Source of the DNA: Anaerovorax odorimutans
GTDB lineage: Bacteria > Bacillota > Clostridia > Peptostreptococcales > JAAYPU01
Length of the DNA: 38,926 bases
Assembly (NCBI GenBank): GCA_016841185.1
Contig: JAENZQ010000015.1
Location: forward strand, 39,397-78,322
Reading direction: 5' to 3'
This document shows, in pieces, positions 23,965 to 32,525 of the stretch; position 1 is the stretch's first letter; each line of letters starts with the position of its first letter. Both the position numbers and the translations under genes were made by a program. The notes beneath the pieces were generated by a model. The model was not told the origin of the DNA. It did no database searches and worked only from the letters and a program-made list of their open reading frames with translations.

Positions 23965-24246
23965 TTGAAGGATAGAGAAGAATTCATAAAAAAATGGAAA
24001 ATACAAAGACGAAAGGGAAAGCCAAGGTATGTTCTGACTCATGCCGGATTAATAGGGGGTTATGGGCTAGCAGGCAGCATAATCGGAAGCATATTTTTAT
24101 ATAATTCTACCAGCGCATATTCCTTTGGTCATTATTTACCAACGTATATTATCGTGTTTTTGGGAGTATTATTAATTGCAGCACTAAAGTATATGTATGA
24201 ATGGGGTAAAAATGAAGAAAAGTTCAGTAAGTTATTGGATGAATAG
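23965..24246 (+). CDS. Small membrane protein, function unknown
   Basis: The 93-residue protein has a basic N-terminal stretch (KKWKIQRRKGKPRY) and two hydrophobic helices, about 28-46 and 56-76. I use TTG 23965 because GGAGG at 23954-23958 is 6 nt upstream; the ATG at 23878 lies inside the nitroreductase gene in another frame and has no SD. I do not recognise the family. Confidence 0.65.
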   Translation: MKDREEFIKKWKIQRRKGKPRYVLTHAGLIGGYGLAGSIIGSIFLYNSTSAYSFGHYLPTYIIVFLGVLLIAALKYMYEWGKNEEKFSKLLDE

Positions 24247-24299
24247 CAATATAATAAGGAATTTATGAAATAGATTGAAATTTATGTAAAGGAATTAAG

Positions 24300-24458
24300 A
24301 TATTCATTATAGAAAAAGTTTTTGCAAGGAGGGGAGCGTTTTAGAAGCCTGCAAAATGAAATATCTGTGCAAGTAAGTTTATAATTGAGCAATTTCATAA
24401 TATCATCCTAATAGCCATGATGGTCATGTTTGCAACATAAGATCACCATGGCTTTTTT
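24300..24458 (+). ncRNA. Possible structured leader RNA ending in a terminator
   Basis: Three successive hairpins can be drawn: TTTTGC(A)AGG with CCTGCAAAA (about 24318-24357), ATGAAAT with ATTTCAT (about 24356-24398), and the terminator at 24413-24458. The inner loop of the first holds AGGGGAGCG. The layout of a domain followed by a terminator before the beta-propeller gene is what a riboswitch or attenuator looks like, but I recognise no known class. Confidence 0.3.
24413..24458 (+). terminator. Rho-independent terminator (imperfect hairpin)
   Basis: AGCCATGATGGTCATGTT pairs with ACATAAGATCACCATGGCT with one mismatch, a G-T pair and a small bulge, followed by six T. It stands about 100 bp before the beta-propeller gene. 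Confidence 0.65.
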
Positions 24459-24557
24459 AATAAGCAAACAGGAACTTATAATGGTAAAAAAAGTCTAATC
24501 AATAAATTGATTTTCACATGTACGAATTAAATTATGTATGAAGGGGTTGAAAGACTA

Positions 24558-26945
24558 ATGAATGTTGAAAAAAAAGGTATGGCGATGGGGATATTTCTGA
24601 TAATACTTGTCTGTATTATGGCATTTCAGCTAATCAGTTACGGAGAGATTAATAAGGGATCTATGAAGGAACGGATTGAAAAGGCTGTGGTTATTTATGT
24701 CAATAGCAATTTTGCACTGGTAAGCAATGAAGAAAGAAAAATAGATGCGGATGACGGCATAACACCTGTTATAAAAGACGGCAGAGTGCTGGTGCCTGTA
24801 AGATTTGTTACAGAATCATTTGATGCCGATGTTTCATGGGATCAGGATTCTTCTACTGCTTCCATTCAAATACAGGACAAATCCATCGAAATAGCAGCCG
24901 GCTCAACGGAAATGATTGTGGATCATAAAAAGTATCATCTGGATGTGCATGCACTTCTGAGAAATAAACGGTTGTTTGTGCCCCTCAGGGCTGTCAGTGA
25001 AGCTTTGGATAAAGAAGTTTTCTATGACAGAGGGCTAATCATTATAAGTGATATTGAAAACATCTTTGATCCTGATACAGAGAAGAGTATTTTAGACAGG
25101 ATCATAGCCAAAGTCAATAAGCTTCCCGCTGTTGGAACTAAAGAGAAACTTACGGAGATTTTAGAGGGCATACAACAAACGATTCCTGTTATGAGAAAAG
25201 CCATGAATGTTGCAAGTATGGATTTTGCACAAGATGCTTCAGGATCGGCAGAGGAAAGTACGGAATATTCAAAAACCAATGTTCAGGTACAAAGAGTAGA
25301 CGAAGCGGATAAAGTAAAAACAGACGGGAGTTATATTTACCAGATAAGCGGTCAGAAGACCATCGTTTCAAAAGCTTATCCGGCAGAGGATATGGAAGTG
25401 GTAAAAGCAATAGAGTTTGAAGAAGATTCTTTTATTCCTCATGAATTGTATGTGGATGAAAGGCATTTGGTTGTGATCGGCTCTTATTATGAGGATTCTA
25501 TCGATACATATGAAAACAAAAAAACATTATACCCTACTTATCCGACTCATAAAGTCAGAGCTTATATTTATGACATTACAGATAAAACAGATATCACTGA
25601 AGAACGGGAAATTGAACTGGATGGGGAGTATGTTTCTTCACGGAAAATAGGGAGCTATCTTTACATAATATCAAATTATGGAATCAATTATCATATTATG
25701 GAAGAGGAGGCGCCTCTGAGACCTTTCTATAAAGATTCTGCAGTTAGCCAGGTGAGAATTCCTGTGGATTATGATGACATAAAATATATTCCGCCGGTTG
25801 AAAAACCTGCCTATCTGGTGGTTGGTGCACTGGATCTATGCAGTTCGGACGGAATGAAAGTTGAAACCTATCTGGGGACCGGTGACGAAATCTATGTGTC
25901 CGAAAACAACCTTTATATTACTGTTGATTCGTACGCGCCAAATATTTATAGGCTGCCGGAAAACGGCAGTATACCAGATTTTCCTGAATACAAAACTTTG
26001 ATATATAAATTTTCTTTAGATAACACCAGCATTACTTACCTGTCAAAAGGTGAAGTCCCGGGAAAAGTTCTGAATCAATTTTCCATGGACGAATATAACG
26101 GTAAATTCAGAATTGCTACTACTGAAAGGAATTATCAAAGCAGGAGAGAGACTTCCAATCATGTTTATGTATTGGATGAGAGTCTGAATATCACGGGGCG
26201 GCTCGAAGATATTGCACCGGGGGAAGAAATATACTCGGTACGCTTTATGGGAGAAAAAGCTTATTTGGTGACCTTTGAGAAAGTTGATCCTTTGTTTGTA
26301 TTGGACCTGAAAGATCCCTCTGAACCGAAAATTTTAGGGGCTTTGAAAATACCCGGGTATAGTGATTATCTGCATCCATTTGATGAAAATCATCTTGTTG
26401 GATTTGGTAAAGATACTATGGAGCTGTCTGTAAAGGATAAGAATGGCAATGTGGTGGGTACTAATGTCTATGAGATGGGTATAAAAATCGCTCTTTTCGA
26501 TGTTCGTGATGTATCACATCCCATAGAGAAATTCAAGGTGATAATCGGAGGCAGGGGAACAGATTCGGAACTTTTGAGGAATCATAAAGCGCTGCTGTTC
26601 GACAGGGAAAAAGAACTGTTTGCATTTCCTGTAACAGTCAGAGAGATACAAAGCAATGAACCAGATCATCGTATTGGAATACCTCAGTCCGGGGAAACTG
26701 CATTTCAGGGCGGTTATGTTTACCGGCTCACAAAGGATAACGGGTTTGAGCTCAAAGGCAGGATGTCCCATATGACCTCTGAAGACTATTTAAAGTCCGG
26801 ATATTATCATCTGGACAACAGCAGAGAAATAAAGAGACTTTTATATATCGGAGAGGTTTTGTATGCTGTTTCAGACAATATCATCAGTGCCCATGAAATC
26901 GACACGATTGATGAAATCAATAGAGTGGCATCAAATAAAGAATAA
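24558..26945 (+). CDS. Secreted beta-propeller domain protein with copper-amine-oxidase-N-like stalk
   Basis: The 795-residue surface protein starts with a hydrophobic signal or anchor (about 10-27). A copper amine oxidase N-terminal-like repeat domain follows (about 45-145; DGRVLVPVRFVTESFDADVSW and KRLFVPLRAVSEAL); this is a stalk domain, not an oxidase. From about residue 240 the family hallmark VQRVDEADKVKTDGSYIYQI opens the large beta-propeller domain, which runs to the C-terminus. Members are secreted proteins of clostridia and archaea of unknown function. I use ATG 24558 (AAGGGG upstream); an ATG at 24534 has no SD. A possible structured leader precedes it and a palindromic terminator follows. 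Confidence 0.82.
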   Translation: MNVEKKGMAMGIFLIILVCIMAFQLISYGEINKGSMKERIEKAVVIYVNSNFALVSNEERKIDADDGITPVIKDGRVLVPVRFVTESFDADVSWDQDSSTASIQIQDKSIEIAAGSTEMIVDHKKYHLDVHALLRNKRLFVPLRAVSEALDKEVFYDRGLIIISDIENIFDPDTEKSILDRIIAKVNKLPAVGTKEKLTEILEGIQQTIPVMRKAMNVASMDFAQDASGSAEESTEYSKTNVQVQRVDEADKVKTDGSYIYQISGQKTIVSKAYPAEDMEVVKAIEFEEDSFIPHELYVDERHLVVIGSYYEDSIDTYENKKTLYPTYPTHKVRAYIYDITDKTDITEEREIELDGEYVSSRKIGSYLYIISNYGINYHIMEEEAPLRPFYKDSAVSQVRIPVDYDDIKYIPPVEKPAYLVVGALDLCSSDGMKVETYLGTGDEIYVSENNLYITVDSYAPNIYRLPENGSIPDFPEYKTLIYKFSLDNTSITYLSKGEVPGKVLNQFSMDEYNGKFRIATTERNYQSRRETSNHVYVLDESLNITGRLEDIAPGEEIYSVRFMGEKAYLVTFEKVDPLFVLDLKDPSEPKILGALKIPGYSDYLHPFDENHLVGFGKDTMELSVKDKNGNVVGTNVYEMGIKIALFDVRDVSHPIEKFKVIIGGRGTDSELLRNHKALLFDREKELFAFPVTVREIQSNEPDHRIGIPQSGETAFQGGYVYRLTKDNGFELKGRMSHMTSEDYLKSGYYHLDNSREIKRLLYIGEVLYAVSDNIISAHEIDTIDEINRVASNKE

Positions 26946-26973
26946 AAAGGTTTGAAAAGAATAAAAGTTTAAA

Positions 26974-27001
26974 AAGAGATTTTGCATATGCAAAATCTCT
27001 T
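26974..27001. terminator. Palindromic terminator, copy 1 (minus-strand use likely)
   Basis: A perfect 28-bp palindrome centred on TTTTGCATATGCAAAA. Read on the minus strand it is followed by TTTTT, so it would end the flavin reductase transcript. The first 25 bp are repeated at 27152-27176. Confidence 0.65.
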
Positions 27002-27151
27002 GAGATTGTTGAAAAAGCTTACAATCTCCAGGCTTTTGAAAAATTCGAAGTTCAAGGCGCGCTGAGAGCGAGCAGCGGAGCTTACTTCAGGTAAGTGAGC
27101 ATGTTCGCTTGAAAGCAGCAACGCAGAAATTCGGAGATTTTCAACAGCCTG
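27002..27151. repeat. MITE-like fold-back element, copy 2
   Basis: About 150 bp starting GAGATTGTTGAAAAA and ending TTTTCAACAGCCTGA, the same ends as the element at 21460-21612. Inner parts also fold back: AGGCTTTTGAAAAATTCGAA near 27030 against the complement of the right end. It has no ORF. It is flanked by a 25-bp direct repeat that is itself a terminator palindrome. Confidence 0.6.
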
Positions 27152-27184
27152 AAGAGATTTTGCATATGCAAAATCTTCTTTTCG
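27152..27184 (+). terminator. Palindromic terminator, copy 2 (plus-strand use likely)
   Basis: This is the same core as copy 1 (TTTTGCATATGCAAAA with AAGAGA/TCT flanks) but followed by TCTTCTTTTCG, which suits termination of the beta-propeller transcript. Confidence 0.6.
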
Positions 27185-27209
27185 TACTCATACTCCTAAT
27201 TTATTGTGC

Positions 27210-27794
27210 TTACTCTTTTATATTCTTTGTTTTCTTTTTCATGACAGAATAGCCGAATTTACCCAAAGACTTTTTTAGTCCGAAATATTCTCCATGACTG
27301 TAGCAGATGGGTTTCGTCTGGTCTAATCGGAATTTGCCTTGATCATCTATAAACGATTCATCTGCATGTACCGCTACTACTTCCGCTATAAACATATCGT
27401 GGGAGCCTAATTCGATAATTTGTTTCACTTTGCATTCAATATTTATAGGAGATTCTTTTATCATAGGGGCTTTAATTTTTTCAGCCGGGATGGGCGTTAA
27501 TTTAAGAAAGTTAAATTTATTTACATCTCTTCCGGATTTAACACCGCAGTAATCCGTTGCAAAAGCCAGAGATTCTGTTGTCAGATTAATAACGAATTCT
27601 CCGGATTCTTTGATAATATCATAAGAATAACGTTCCTTTCGGACAGAAATATAGGCCATGGGAGGATCCGAGCAGATGGTGCCGGTCCAGGCAATGGTAA
27701 TAATATTATATTTTTCCTTTTCATTGCCGCAGGATACCATGACAGCAGGTACCGGATAGACCATTGTGCCCGGTTTCCAGGTTGTTTTACTCAT
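27210..27794 (-). CDS. Flavin reductase family protein (flavoredoxin-like)
   Basis: The 194-residue protein matches the flavin reductase-like FMN-binding family: MVYPVPAVMVSCGNEKEKYNIITIAWTG, CSDPPMAYISVRKERYSYDII, GEFVINLTT and the late SHDMFIAEVVAVHADESFID. Relatives such as flavoredoxin carry FMN and pass electrons in anaerobes, or reduce free flavin. The partner is unknown. AAAGGATG precedes the ATG by 9 nt. It is a single gene, transcribed towards the palindromic terminators. Confidence 0.88.
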   Translation of the reverse strand: MSKTTWKPGTMVYPVPAVMVSCGNEKEKYNIITIAWTGTICSDPPMAYISVRKERYSYDIIKESGEFVINLTTESLAFATDYCGVKSGRDVNKFNFLKLTPIPAEKIKAPMIKESPINIECKVKQIIELGSHDMFIAEVVAVHADESFIDDQGKFRLDQTKPICYSHGEYFGLKKSLGKFGYSVMKKKTKNIKE

Positions 27795-28030
27795 TTCTTA
27801 TCATCCTTTCATAAAAATAGTTTACTAAGTTACAGGCTTGGTTATAGATTATAGTATAGTTGTTGCAGGTATCTAATCTATTATATATTCATGTTTATTT
27901 TAACATTTTATTCAAAAACATTTGTAAAATTTCTCTATAAAGATTAAACTAACAGATGGACATTAAGATTTAAGGATGGTTTTGCCCAAAACCCTCTATC
28001 ACTAACCTAATCCTTAACCTTTAACCCTTT
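27795..28030. other. Gene-free stretch with degenerate repeats
   Basis: The first part of the 464-bp gap between the divergent flavin reductase and typA genes holds AT-rich sequence and short ATTATAG-type repeats (27840-27860) like those at 12735-12800. I see no RNA gene or clear promoter in it. Confidence 0.4.
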
Positions 28031-28032
28031 AA

Positions 28033-28058
28033 GGACAGGGACAAGCCCTGTCCCTACA
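28033..28058 (-). repeat. TGTAGG-hairpin repeat, copy 3
   Basis: On the minus strand, TGTAGGGACAGGG is followed by CTTGT and the complement arm CCCTGTCC (8-bp stem GGACAGGG/CCCTGTCC). It lies in the typA upstream region close to copy 4. Confidence 0.65.
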
Positions 28059-28133
28059 GAACTATAATCCATACTTTATACTCTATAAACTATAAGCTTG
28101 CCAAGAAACGAAGCGAACCACGAACTACTTTAA

Positions 28134-28207
28134 AAAAGTGCGGATGGGCACGGAGATCCATCCCTACAACTTACACTCACACTTTTTCTTCGGACACCGG
28201 ACTCCGG
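28134..28207 (-). repeat. TGTAGG-hairpin repeat, copy 4 (long form)
   Basis: On the minus strand it reads CCGGTGTCCG, then AAAAAGTGTGAGTGTAAG, TTGTAGG, the arms GGATGG and CCATCC, and GCACTTTT, closely matching 12811-12890 on the plus strand. The two copies are inverted relative to each other about 15 kb apart. Confidence 0.75.
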
Positions 28208-28258
28208 GCCGCAGACTATAACCAATAACCATACTCAGAATGAAAGAAGGTCATTTTT

Positions 28259-30058
28259 ATGGATACTCAGAAGATTATTAATATTGCGGTGATTGCACAT
28301 GTGGATGCGGGAAAATCTACTTTGGTGGATGCTTTTTTTGCGCAAAGCGGTGTTTTTAGAGAAAATCAGGAAATCATTGATTGTGTTATGGACAGCAACG
28401 ATATTGAACGAGAAAGAGGTATCACCATATATTCAAAGAACTGTTCTGTCATGTATAAGGATATAAAAATAAATATTGTGGATACACCTGGACATGCCGA
28501 CTTTTCATCAGAGGTGGAAAGGATCATAAAAACAGTGGATACAGTGATTCTACTGGTGGATTCCAGCGAAGGTCCTATGCCGCAGACCCGGTTTGTTTTG
28601 CAGAAATCTCTGGAACTGGGGCTACGTCCTATTTTGTTAATCAATAAAATAGACAAGAAAGACCAGCGTGCAGAGGAAGTGGTGGACATGGTCTTTGACT
28701 TGTTTCTTGAACTCAATGCGACAGATGAACAATTGGACTTTCCTATTCTTTATGGCATCGCAAAAGAAGGCATCATAAAAAGAGAAATGAATGACGACAG
28801 TAAAGACATTTCCCCTTTGTTTGAAACAATTCTTTCTCATGCTAATGTTTATCCGGATTTAAATAATCAGCCATTACAGATGCAGGTATCTACTCTTGCT
28901 TATGACGACTATATTGGGAGGTTGGGAATAGGTAGAATTTTCAGTGGAATCATCAAGGAAGGACAGATGATGACTGTTTGTAAGCGGAATGGTGATTTTG
29001 TCAATCAAAAAATATCACAAGTATTTGTTTACAAAGGATTAAAAAGAGTGCCGGTAAAAGAAGCCTGCAGCGGAGATATCGTTGTGGTTTCAGGAATAGA
29101 GGATATCTCTATTGGCGAGACCATTTGCAATGAAAACCAGCCTCAACCCATGGAGACTATCAAGATAGAAGAACCGACTTTATCAATGAATTTTTTAGTA
29201 AATAAATCTCCTTTTGCAGGAAAAACCGGTAAATACCTGACTTCGAGGCATCTAAAAGCTCGATTGGAGAAAGAATTGGAAGTCAATGTAGGACTGAAAG
29301 TAGAACCTTTAGATACAACCGACGGGTTTAAAGTATCAGGAAGAGGCGAACTGCATCTTTCGATTTTATTGGAAAATATGAGAAGGGAAGGCTATGAGAT
29401 TGCAGTATCCAAGCCGGAAGTCATTATGTATAGAGACAACGGGGTTCTTAAGGAACCTGTTGAAAGAGTCATTATCAGTATACCGGATGAGTATTCCGGG
29501 GGCGTTATTTCTAAACTGAATGTTCGTAAAGGCATAATGGCATCTATGTCCTCGGAGGAAGGGCGTACAAAGATGGAATATCTGGTACCCACAAGGGGGC
29601 TTTTGGGATACAGAAGTGAATTCATCAATGATACAAGAGGTGAAGGGACTTTGGTCAGAAGATTTGAAGCTTTTGAAGCATATAAAGGGGAGATTCCCCA
29701 AAGAACCAATGGCGTTTTAATATCTCAGGAAGAAGGGGAAGCTATGGCCTATTCTCTGGTTAATTTCAACGAGCGTGCAACATTGTTTATTTATCCGGGA
29801 ACTAAGGTATATGAAGGCATGATCATCGGCATGAACAGCAGGAGCGATGATATGACGGTAAACCCCTGTAAGAATAAAAAACTGACCAATATGAGAGCGG
29901 CCGGTTCCGATGATTCACTGAGATTGCCGCCTCCCAAGATACTTTCTCTGGAAGAAGCATTGGAATTTATAAATGACGATGAACTGGTAGAAGTTACGCC
30001 GGATGATATCAGGTTAAGAAAAAAATATCTTAAAGAGCTTGAAAGGAGAAGAAATTAG
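28259..30058 (+). CDS. typA: Translational GTPase TypA/BipA
   Basis: This is a ribosome-associated GTPase related to EF-G that helps 50S assembly and stress or cold growth. The 599 residues are near the usual 605-615. GTPase motifs are G1 AHVDAGKST (13-21), G2 ERERGITI, G3 D75TPGH79 and G4 N129KID132. The C-terminal part has the family's GRGELHLSILLENMRREGYE, VPTRGLLGYRSEF and MRAAGSDDSLRLPPP. AAGAAGG precedes the ATG. Its last 29 bp overlap the 3' end of the convergent LysM-VanY gene. The upstream gap holds two dispersed repeats. Confidence 0.96.
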   Translation: MDTQKIINIAVIAHVDAGKSTLVDAFFAQSGVFRENQEIIDCVMDSNDIERERGITIYSKNCSVMYKDIKINIVDTPGHADFSSEVERIIKTVDTVILLVDSSEGPMPQTRFVLQKSLELGLRPILLINKIDKKDQRAEEVVDMVFDLFLELNATDEQLDFPILYGIAKEGIIKREMNDDSKDISPLFETILSHANVYPDLNNQPLQMQVSTLAYDDYIGRLGIGRIFSGIIKEGQMMTVCKRNGDFVNQKISQVFVYKGLKRVPVKEACSGDIVVVSGIEDISIGETICNENQPQPMETIKIEEPTLSMNFLVNKSPFAGKTGKYLTSRHLKARLEKELEVNVGLKVEPLDTTDGFKVSGRGELHLSILLENMRREGYEIAVSKPEVIMYRDNGVLKEPVERVIISIPDEYSGGVISKLNVRKGIMASMSSEEGRTKMEYLVPTRGLLGYRSEFINDTRGEGTLVRRFEAFEAYKGEIPQRTNGVLISQEEGEAMAYSLVNFNERATLFIYPGTKVYEGMIIGMNSRSDDMTVNPCKNKKLTNMRAAGSDDSLRLPPPKILSLEEALEFINDDELVEVTPDDIRLRKKYLKELERRRN

Positions 30059-31358
30059 ATATATATTCTTCTAAAGCAATGTTTCTTTGAGCTATTTCTT
30101 TTGATGCTTCTATGCCCACATATCGAATATGCCAGGGTTCATACTGATAACCGGTTATAGATTCTTTTCCTTTTTGATAACGAATAATAAATCCAAAGTT
30201 TGGAGCATTTTCTTTCAGCCATTTACCTTCTTTAGTATCACCGAAGGCTTGGGAAAGCCCGTAATTTACTGAGGGGCTTGTTACATCTATGGCAAGACCT
30301 GTCTGATGTTCACTTTCTCCCGGTTTAGCACTAAATTGATTGGCTGCTTTCAGGCCTTTTTTTTGAACATTGGATGTAAAAATTGCATCCTGACGTTCGT
30401 AAGAACGATATCCAGATAATCCAAATAGTTTTATATCTTCCTGATCAGCTTTATTAAATAAGCGTTCTAATGCAGATGCTGCTTCTTTTCTTAGTAATTT
30501 TTTCTGATGGTATTCATTAAATGTAAAAGGGATGTTCGGTACTACCATATTAGGCGGAACATAATTTGAAGATAGAGAGTATTTTTTGTTTACCAGTACT
30601 AAAAAGCTTTTAGGATCTGAGACCATATAATGATCAGGAATATATAGAGTTTGTCCTGCATAAATCATGTCCCCAACGAGAAAATTAATGGTTTTAAGCG
30701 GAAGAATTTGAGTATCGTACATGAATGCGATTTTATATAAAGTATCTCCATATTTCACAACGTATATTTTTTGATGAGGGTCAATGACTTTTAACTGTTG
30801 ACCGGCATATATCATATTACCGGACAAGTTATTAAGCTGTTTGAGATGGGATATAGAGGTGCCGAATTTTTTGGAAATGGTATATAAGGTATCTCCGTAC
30901 TTAACGTTATATAATTGGTCAGAAACGACTTTTAATGATTGACCAACGTAAATCATATCACTATATAAATGATTCAATTTTTTAAGATGAGATACAGTCG
31001 TATCGAATTTTTGAGAAATGCTATATAAAGTATCGCCGCTTTTGACAGAATAGGAAGTATTCATTTGGCTCTGATGCAGGTTCATATCAGCCTGTGCATA
31101 TGAAGGCATTGCCTGGCCAAAGGAAAAAGAAGCAACTAACATGGAACCAAGCATAACCTTTGCTGCACCGATTTTCAAGTCTGGCAAGTTTTTTGATATA
31201 TATTCATATATACCATTTTCTAAACTGGTTCTTTTTTTATTTTTTTCCGATTCGTTTTTTCTTAGGAAATCCAGTGCAAATTCAGTCAATTGAGGTTCTA
31301 AATAAAGCACCAAGGTAGAATCTTCCTGTATTAATTTATGTCCTATAAACATGCTCAT
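30030..31358 (-). CDS. LysM-repeat D-alanyl-D-alanine carboxypeptidase (VanY/M15B)
   Basis: The 442-residue cell-wall enzyme has an N-terminal region of about 65 residues, a hydrophobic signal (about 68-86), three LysM repeats (about 102-146, 150-193, 198-241, each with KxGDTLYxI and MIYxGQ) for peptidoglycan binding, and a C-terminal VanY domain. The zinc and catalytic residues are present in SEHQTGLAIDVTS (about 347-359) and EPWHIRYVG (about 407-415). It trims the terminal D-Ala of peptidoglycan. ATG 31358 is chosen because GGTGGTGA ends 5 nt before it. The signal segment is unusually far from the N-terminus, so export may differ from the norm. Its 3' end overlaps typA. Confidence 0.9.
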   Translation of the reverse strand: MSMFIGHKLIQEDSTLVLYLEPQLTEFALDFLRKNESEKNKKRTSLENGIYEYISKNLPDLKIGAAKVMLGSMLVASFSFGQAMPSYAQADMNLHQSQMNTSYSVKSGDTLYSISQKFDTTVSHLKKLNHLYSDMIYVGQSLKVVSDQLYNVKYGDTLYTISKKFGTSISHLKQLNNLSGNMIYAGQQLKVIDPHQKIYVVKYGDTLYKIAFMYDTQILPLKTINFLVGDMIYAGQTLYIPDHYMVSDPKSFLVLVNKKYSLSSNYVPPNMVVPNIPFTFNEYHQKKLLRKEAASALERLFNKADQEDIKLFGLSGYRSYERQDAIFTSNVQKKGLKAANQFSAKPGESEHQTGLAIDVTSPSVNYGLSQAFGDTKEGKWLKENAPNFGFIIRYQKGKESITGYQYEPWHIRYVGIEASKEIAQRNIALEEYISNFFSFQAL

Positions 31359-31505
31359 ATGATTCACCACCGAATTTTATTATTCTCAAAAATGAAAATA
31401 TAATCCTAAAGGAGACGTATTTCCTGGAACTTCCCTTGATGGGATTCACTTCATGAACTGCTTATTTTCTATTTTTTAGGGTAATAATAATAAGAGGTGA
31501 TGGAT

Positions 31506-32372
31506 GTGAATTATAAAAATTTGATTAAAAACCGTAAATCTACAAGGGATTATAAACCGGATGCTGTTGATGATAGAAAGTTGCAGGCATTGATATCATA
31601 TTTTCATCAAGCTCCAAAACTGGTTCCGGGAATAAAAATGGAGATTTTTTTATTACAAAACGGAAATGAAGTTTTTGAACTCCTTGATGGAAAAGCAGGT
31701 TATAATGGCAGAATGATAAAAGCACCGGAATATATTATAATTACTTCTGAAGATAAAAACGGATATATGGAAAACACAGGTTTTGTGGGAGAACAAGTGG
31801 TTCTTAAAGCAGCGGATGAGGGGATTGATACCTGTTGGATAACTTATGAAAGCAGCAGCCTGATAAAGGATGCGTTGGAGCTGGATACAGATAAGGAAGT
31901 CACGGGTATTATAGCAGTTGGTTACGGAATAGATAAAAAGAAAGTCCTTCATACAATAGACATAGGTGACAATTATTCTAAAGCGGACATACAGATCATA
32001 GAGGATAATGCATCCTTCAGGTATTCGGTGGAAGATATCGTCTTTTTAACAGAATGGGGAAAGCCTGCAGATTACAGCATGCTGGAACAGCGTGGTATAG
32101 CAGAAGCTTTTACTTATCTGAGGCTTGCACCTTCCACACTGAATCATCAGCCATGGAAATTCATTATCGATGGCAGTGTCATGGTTCTGACTATAAAAGA
32201 TAATAAAGATACTAATATAAAAGAGGAAAGAATGGATGCAGGTATTGTGATGCTTTATTTTTATCTGTTGCTGTCTGAAACAATTTATACCCCTCACTGG
32301 TACTTGGGAAAAACGAAGAAAGATTATAAGATACCTGAAAACTATAGGATCGTAAGTTGGTGTGTATTATAG
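31506..32372 (+). CDS. Nitroreductase-like protein (two-lobed, TM-nitroreductase type)
   Basis: The 288-residue flavoprotein is nearly twice the length of the nitroreductase at 23403. The N-terminal lobe has the FMN-type start NRKSTRDYKPDAV, the second has LRLAPSTLNHQPWKFIIDG, a typical nitroreductase motif. This matches the two-lobed putative nitroreductase group. The substrate is unknown. The best start is GTG 31506, 5 nt after AGAGGTGA; an ATG at 31500 lies partly in the SD and is also possible. It is divergent from the LysM gene and ends before a strong terminator, so it is a single-gene unit. Confidence 0.8.
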   Translation: MNYKNLIKNRKSTRDYKPDAVDDRKLQALISYFHQAPKLVPGIKMEIFLLQNGNEVFELLDGKAGYNGRMIKAPEYIIITSEDKNGYMENTGFVGEQVVLKAADEGIDTCWITYESSSLIKDALELDTDKEVTGIIAVGYGIDKKKVLHTIDIGDNYSKADIQIIEDNASFRYSVEDIVFLTEWGKPADYSMLEQRGIAEAFTYLRLAPSTLNHQPWKFIIDGSVMVLTIKDNKDTNIKEERMDAGIVMLYFYLLLSETIYTPHWYLGKTKKDYKIPENYRIVSWCVL

Positions 32373-32396
32373 ATTATAGAGTTGAATATATTTAAG

Positions 32397-32420
32397 AAAG
32401 AGGCCTAAGGCCTCTTTTTT
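32397..32420 (+). terminator. Rho-independent terminator
   Basis: AAAGAGGCC pairs with GGCCTCTTT around TAA, followed by more T. It closes the two-lobed nitroreductase gene. Confidence 0.85.
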
Positions 32421-32525
32421 ATAAATGACTATTAGACACAATAGAACAATTTTTGCCATCCTATTGAAAAATACTGTTATTAGAATTAATATTAAATAAA
32501 AGCTAAAAATAGGGAGATAATGAAA

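Noticed and set aside
24558-26945. Copper amine oxidase
   Set aside because: Only the N-terminal stalk-like repeat domain of that name is present; the rest is a beta-propeller with no oxidase catalytic motif.
27002-27151. Remnant of an insertion sequence with transposase
   Set aside because: No reading frame with transposase motifs on either strand; only fold-back structure and ends.
28366-28716. Minus-strand ORF of 116 residues inside typA
   Set aside because: It lies wholly opposite conserved GTPase motifs, has no SD and no recognisable domain; it is a shadow ORF. The same applies to minus-strand ORFs at 29366-29709 and 37390-37755.
32464-32492. Sigma-A promoter (TTGAAA, 17 bp, TAATAT) before the sigma-54 activator gene
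   Set aside because: Spacing is right but the -10 matches only 4 of 6 bases in very AT-rich DNA, so it is too weak to list as a feature.
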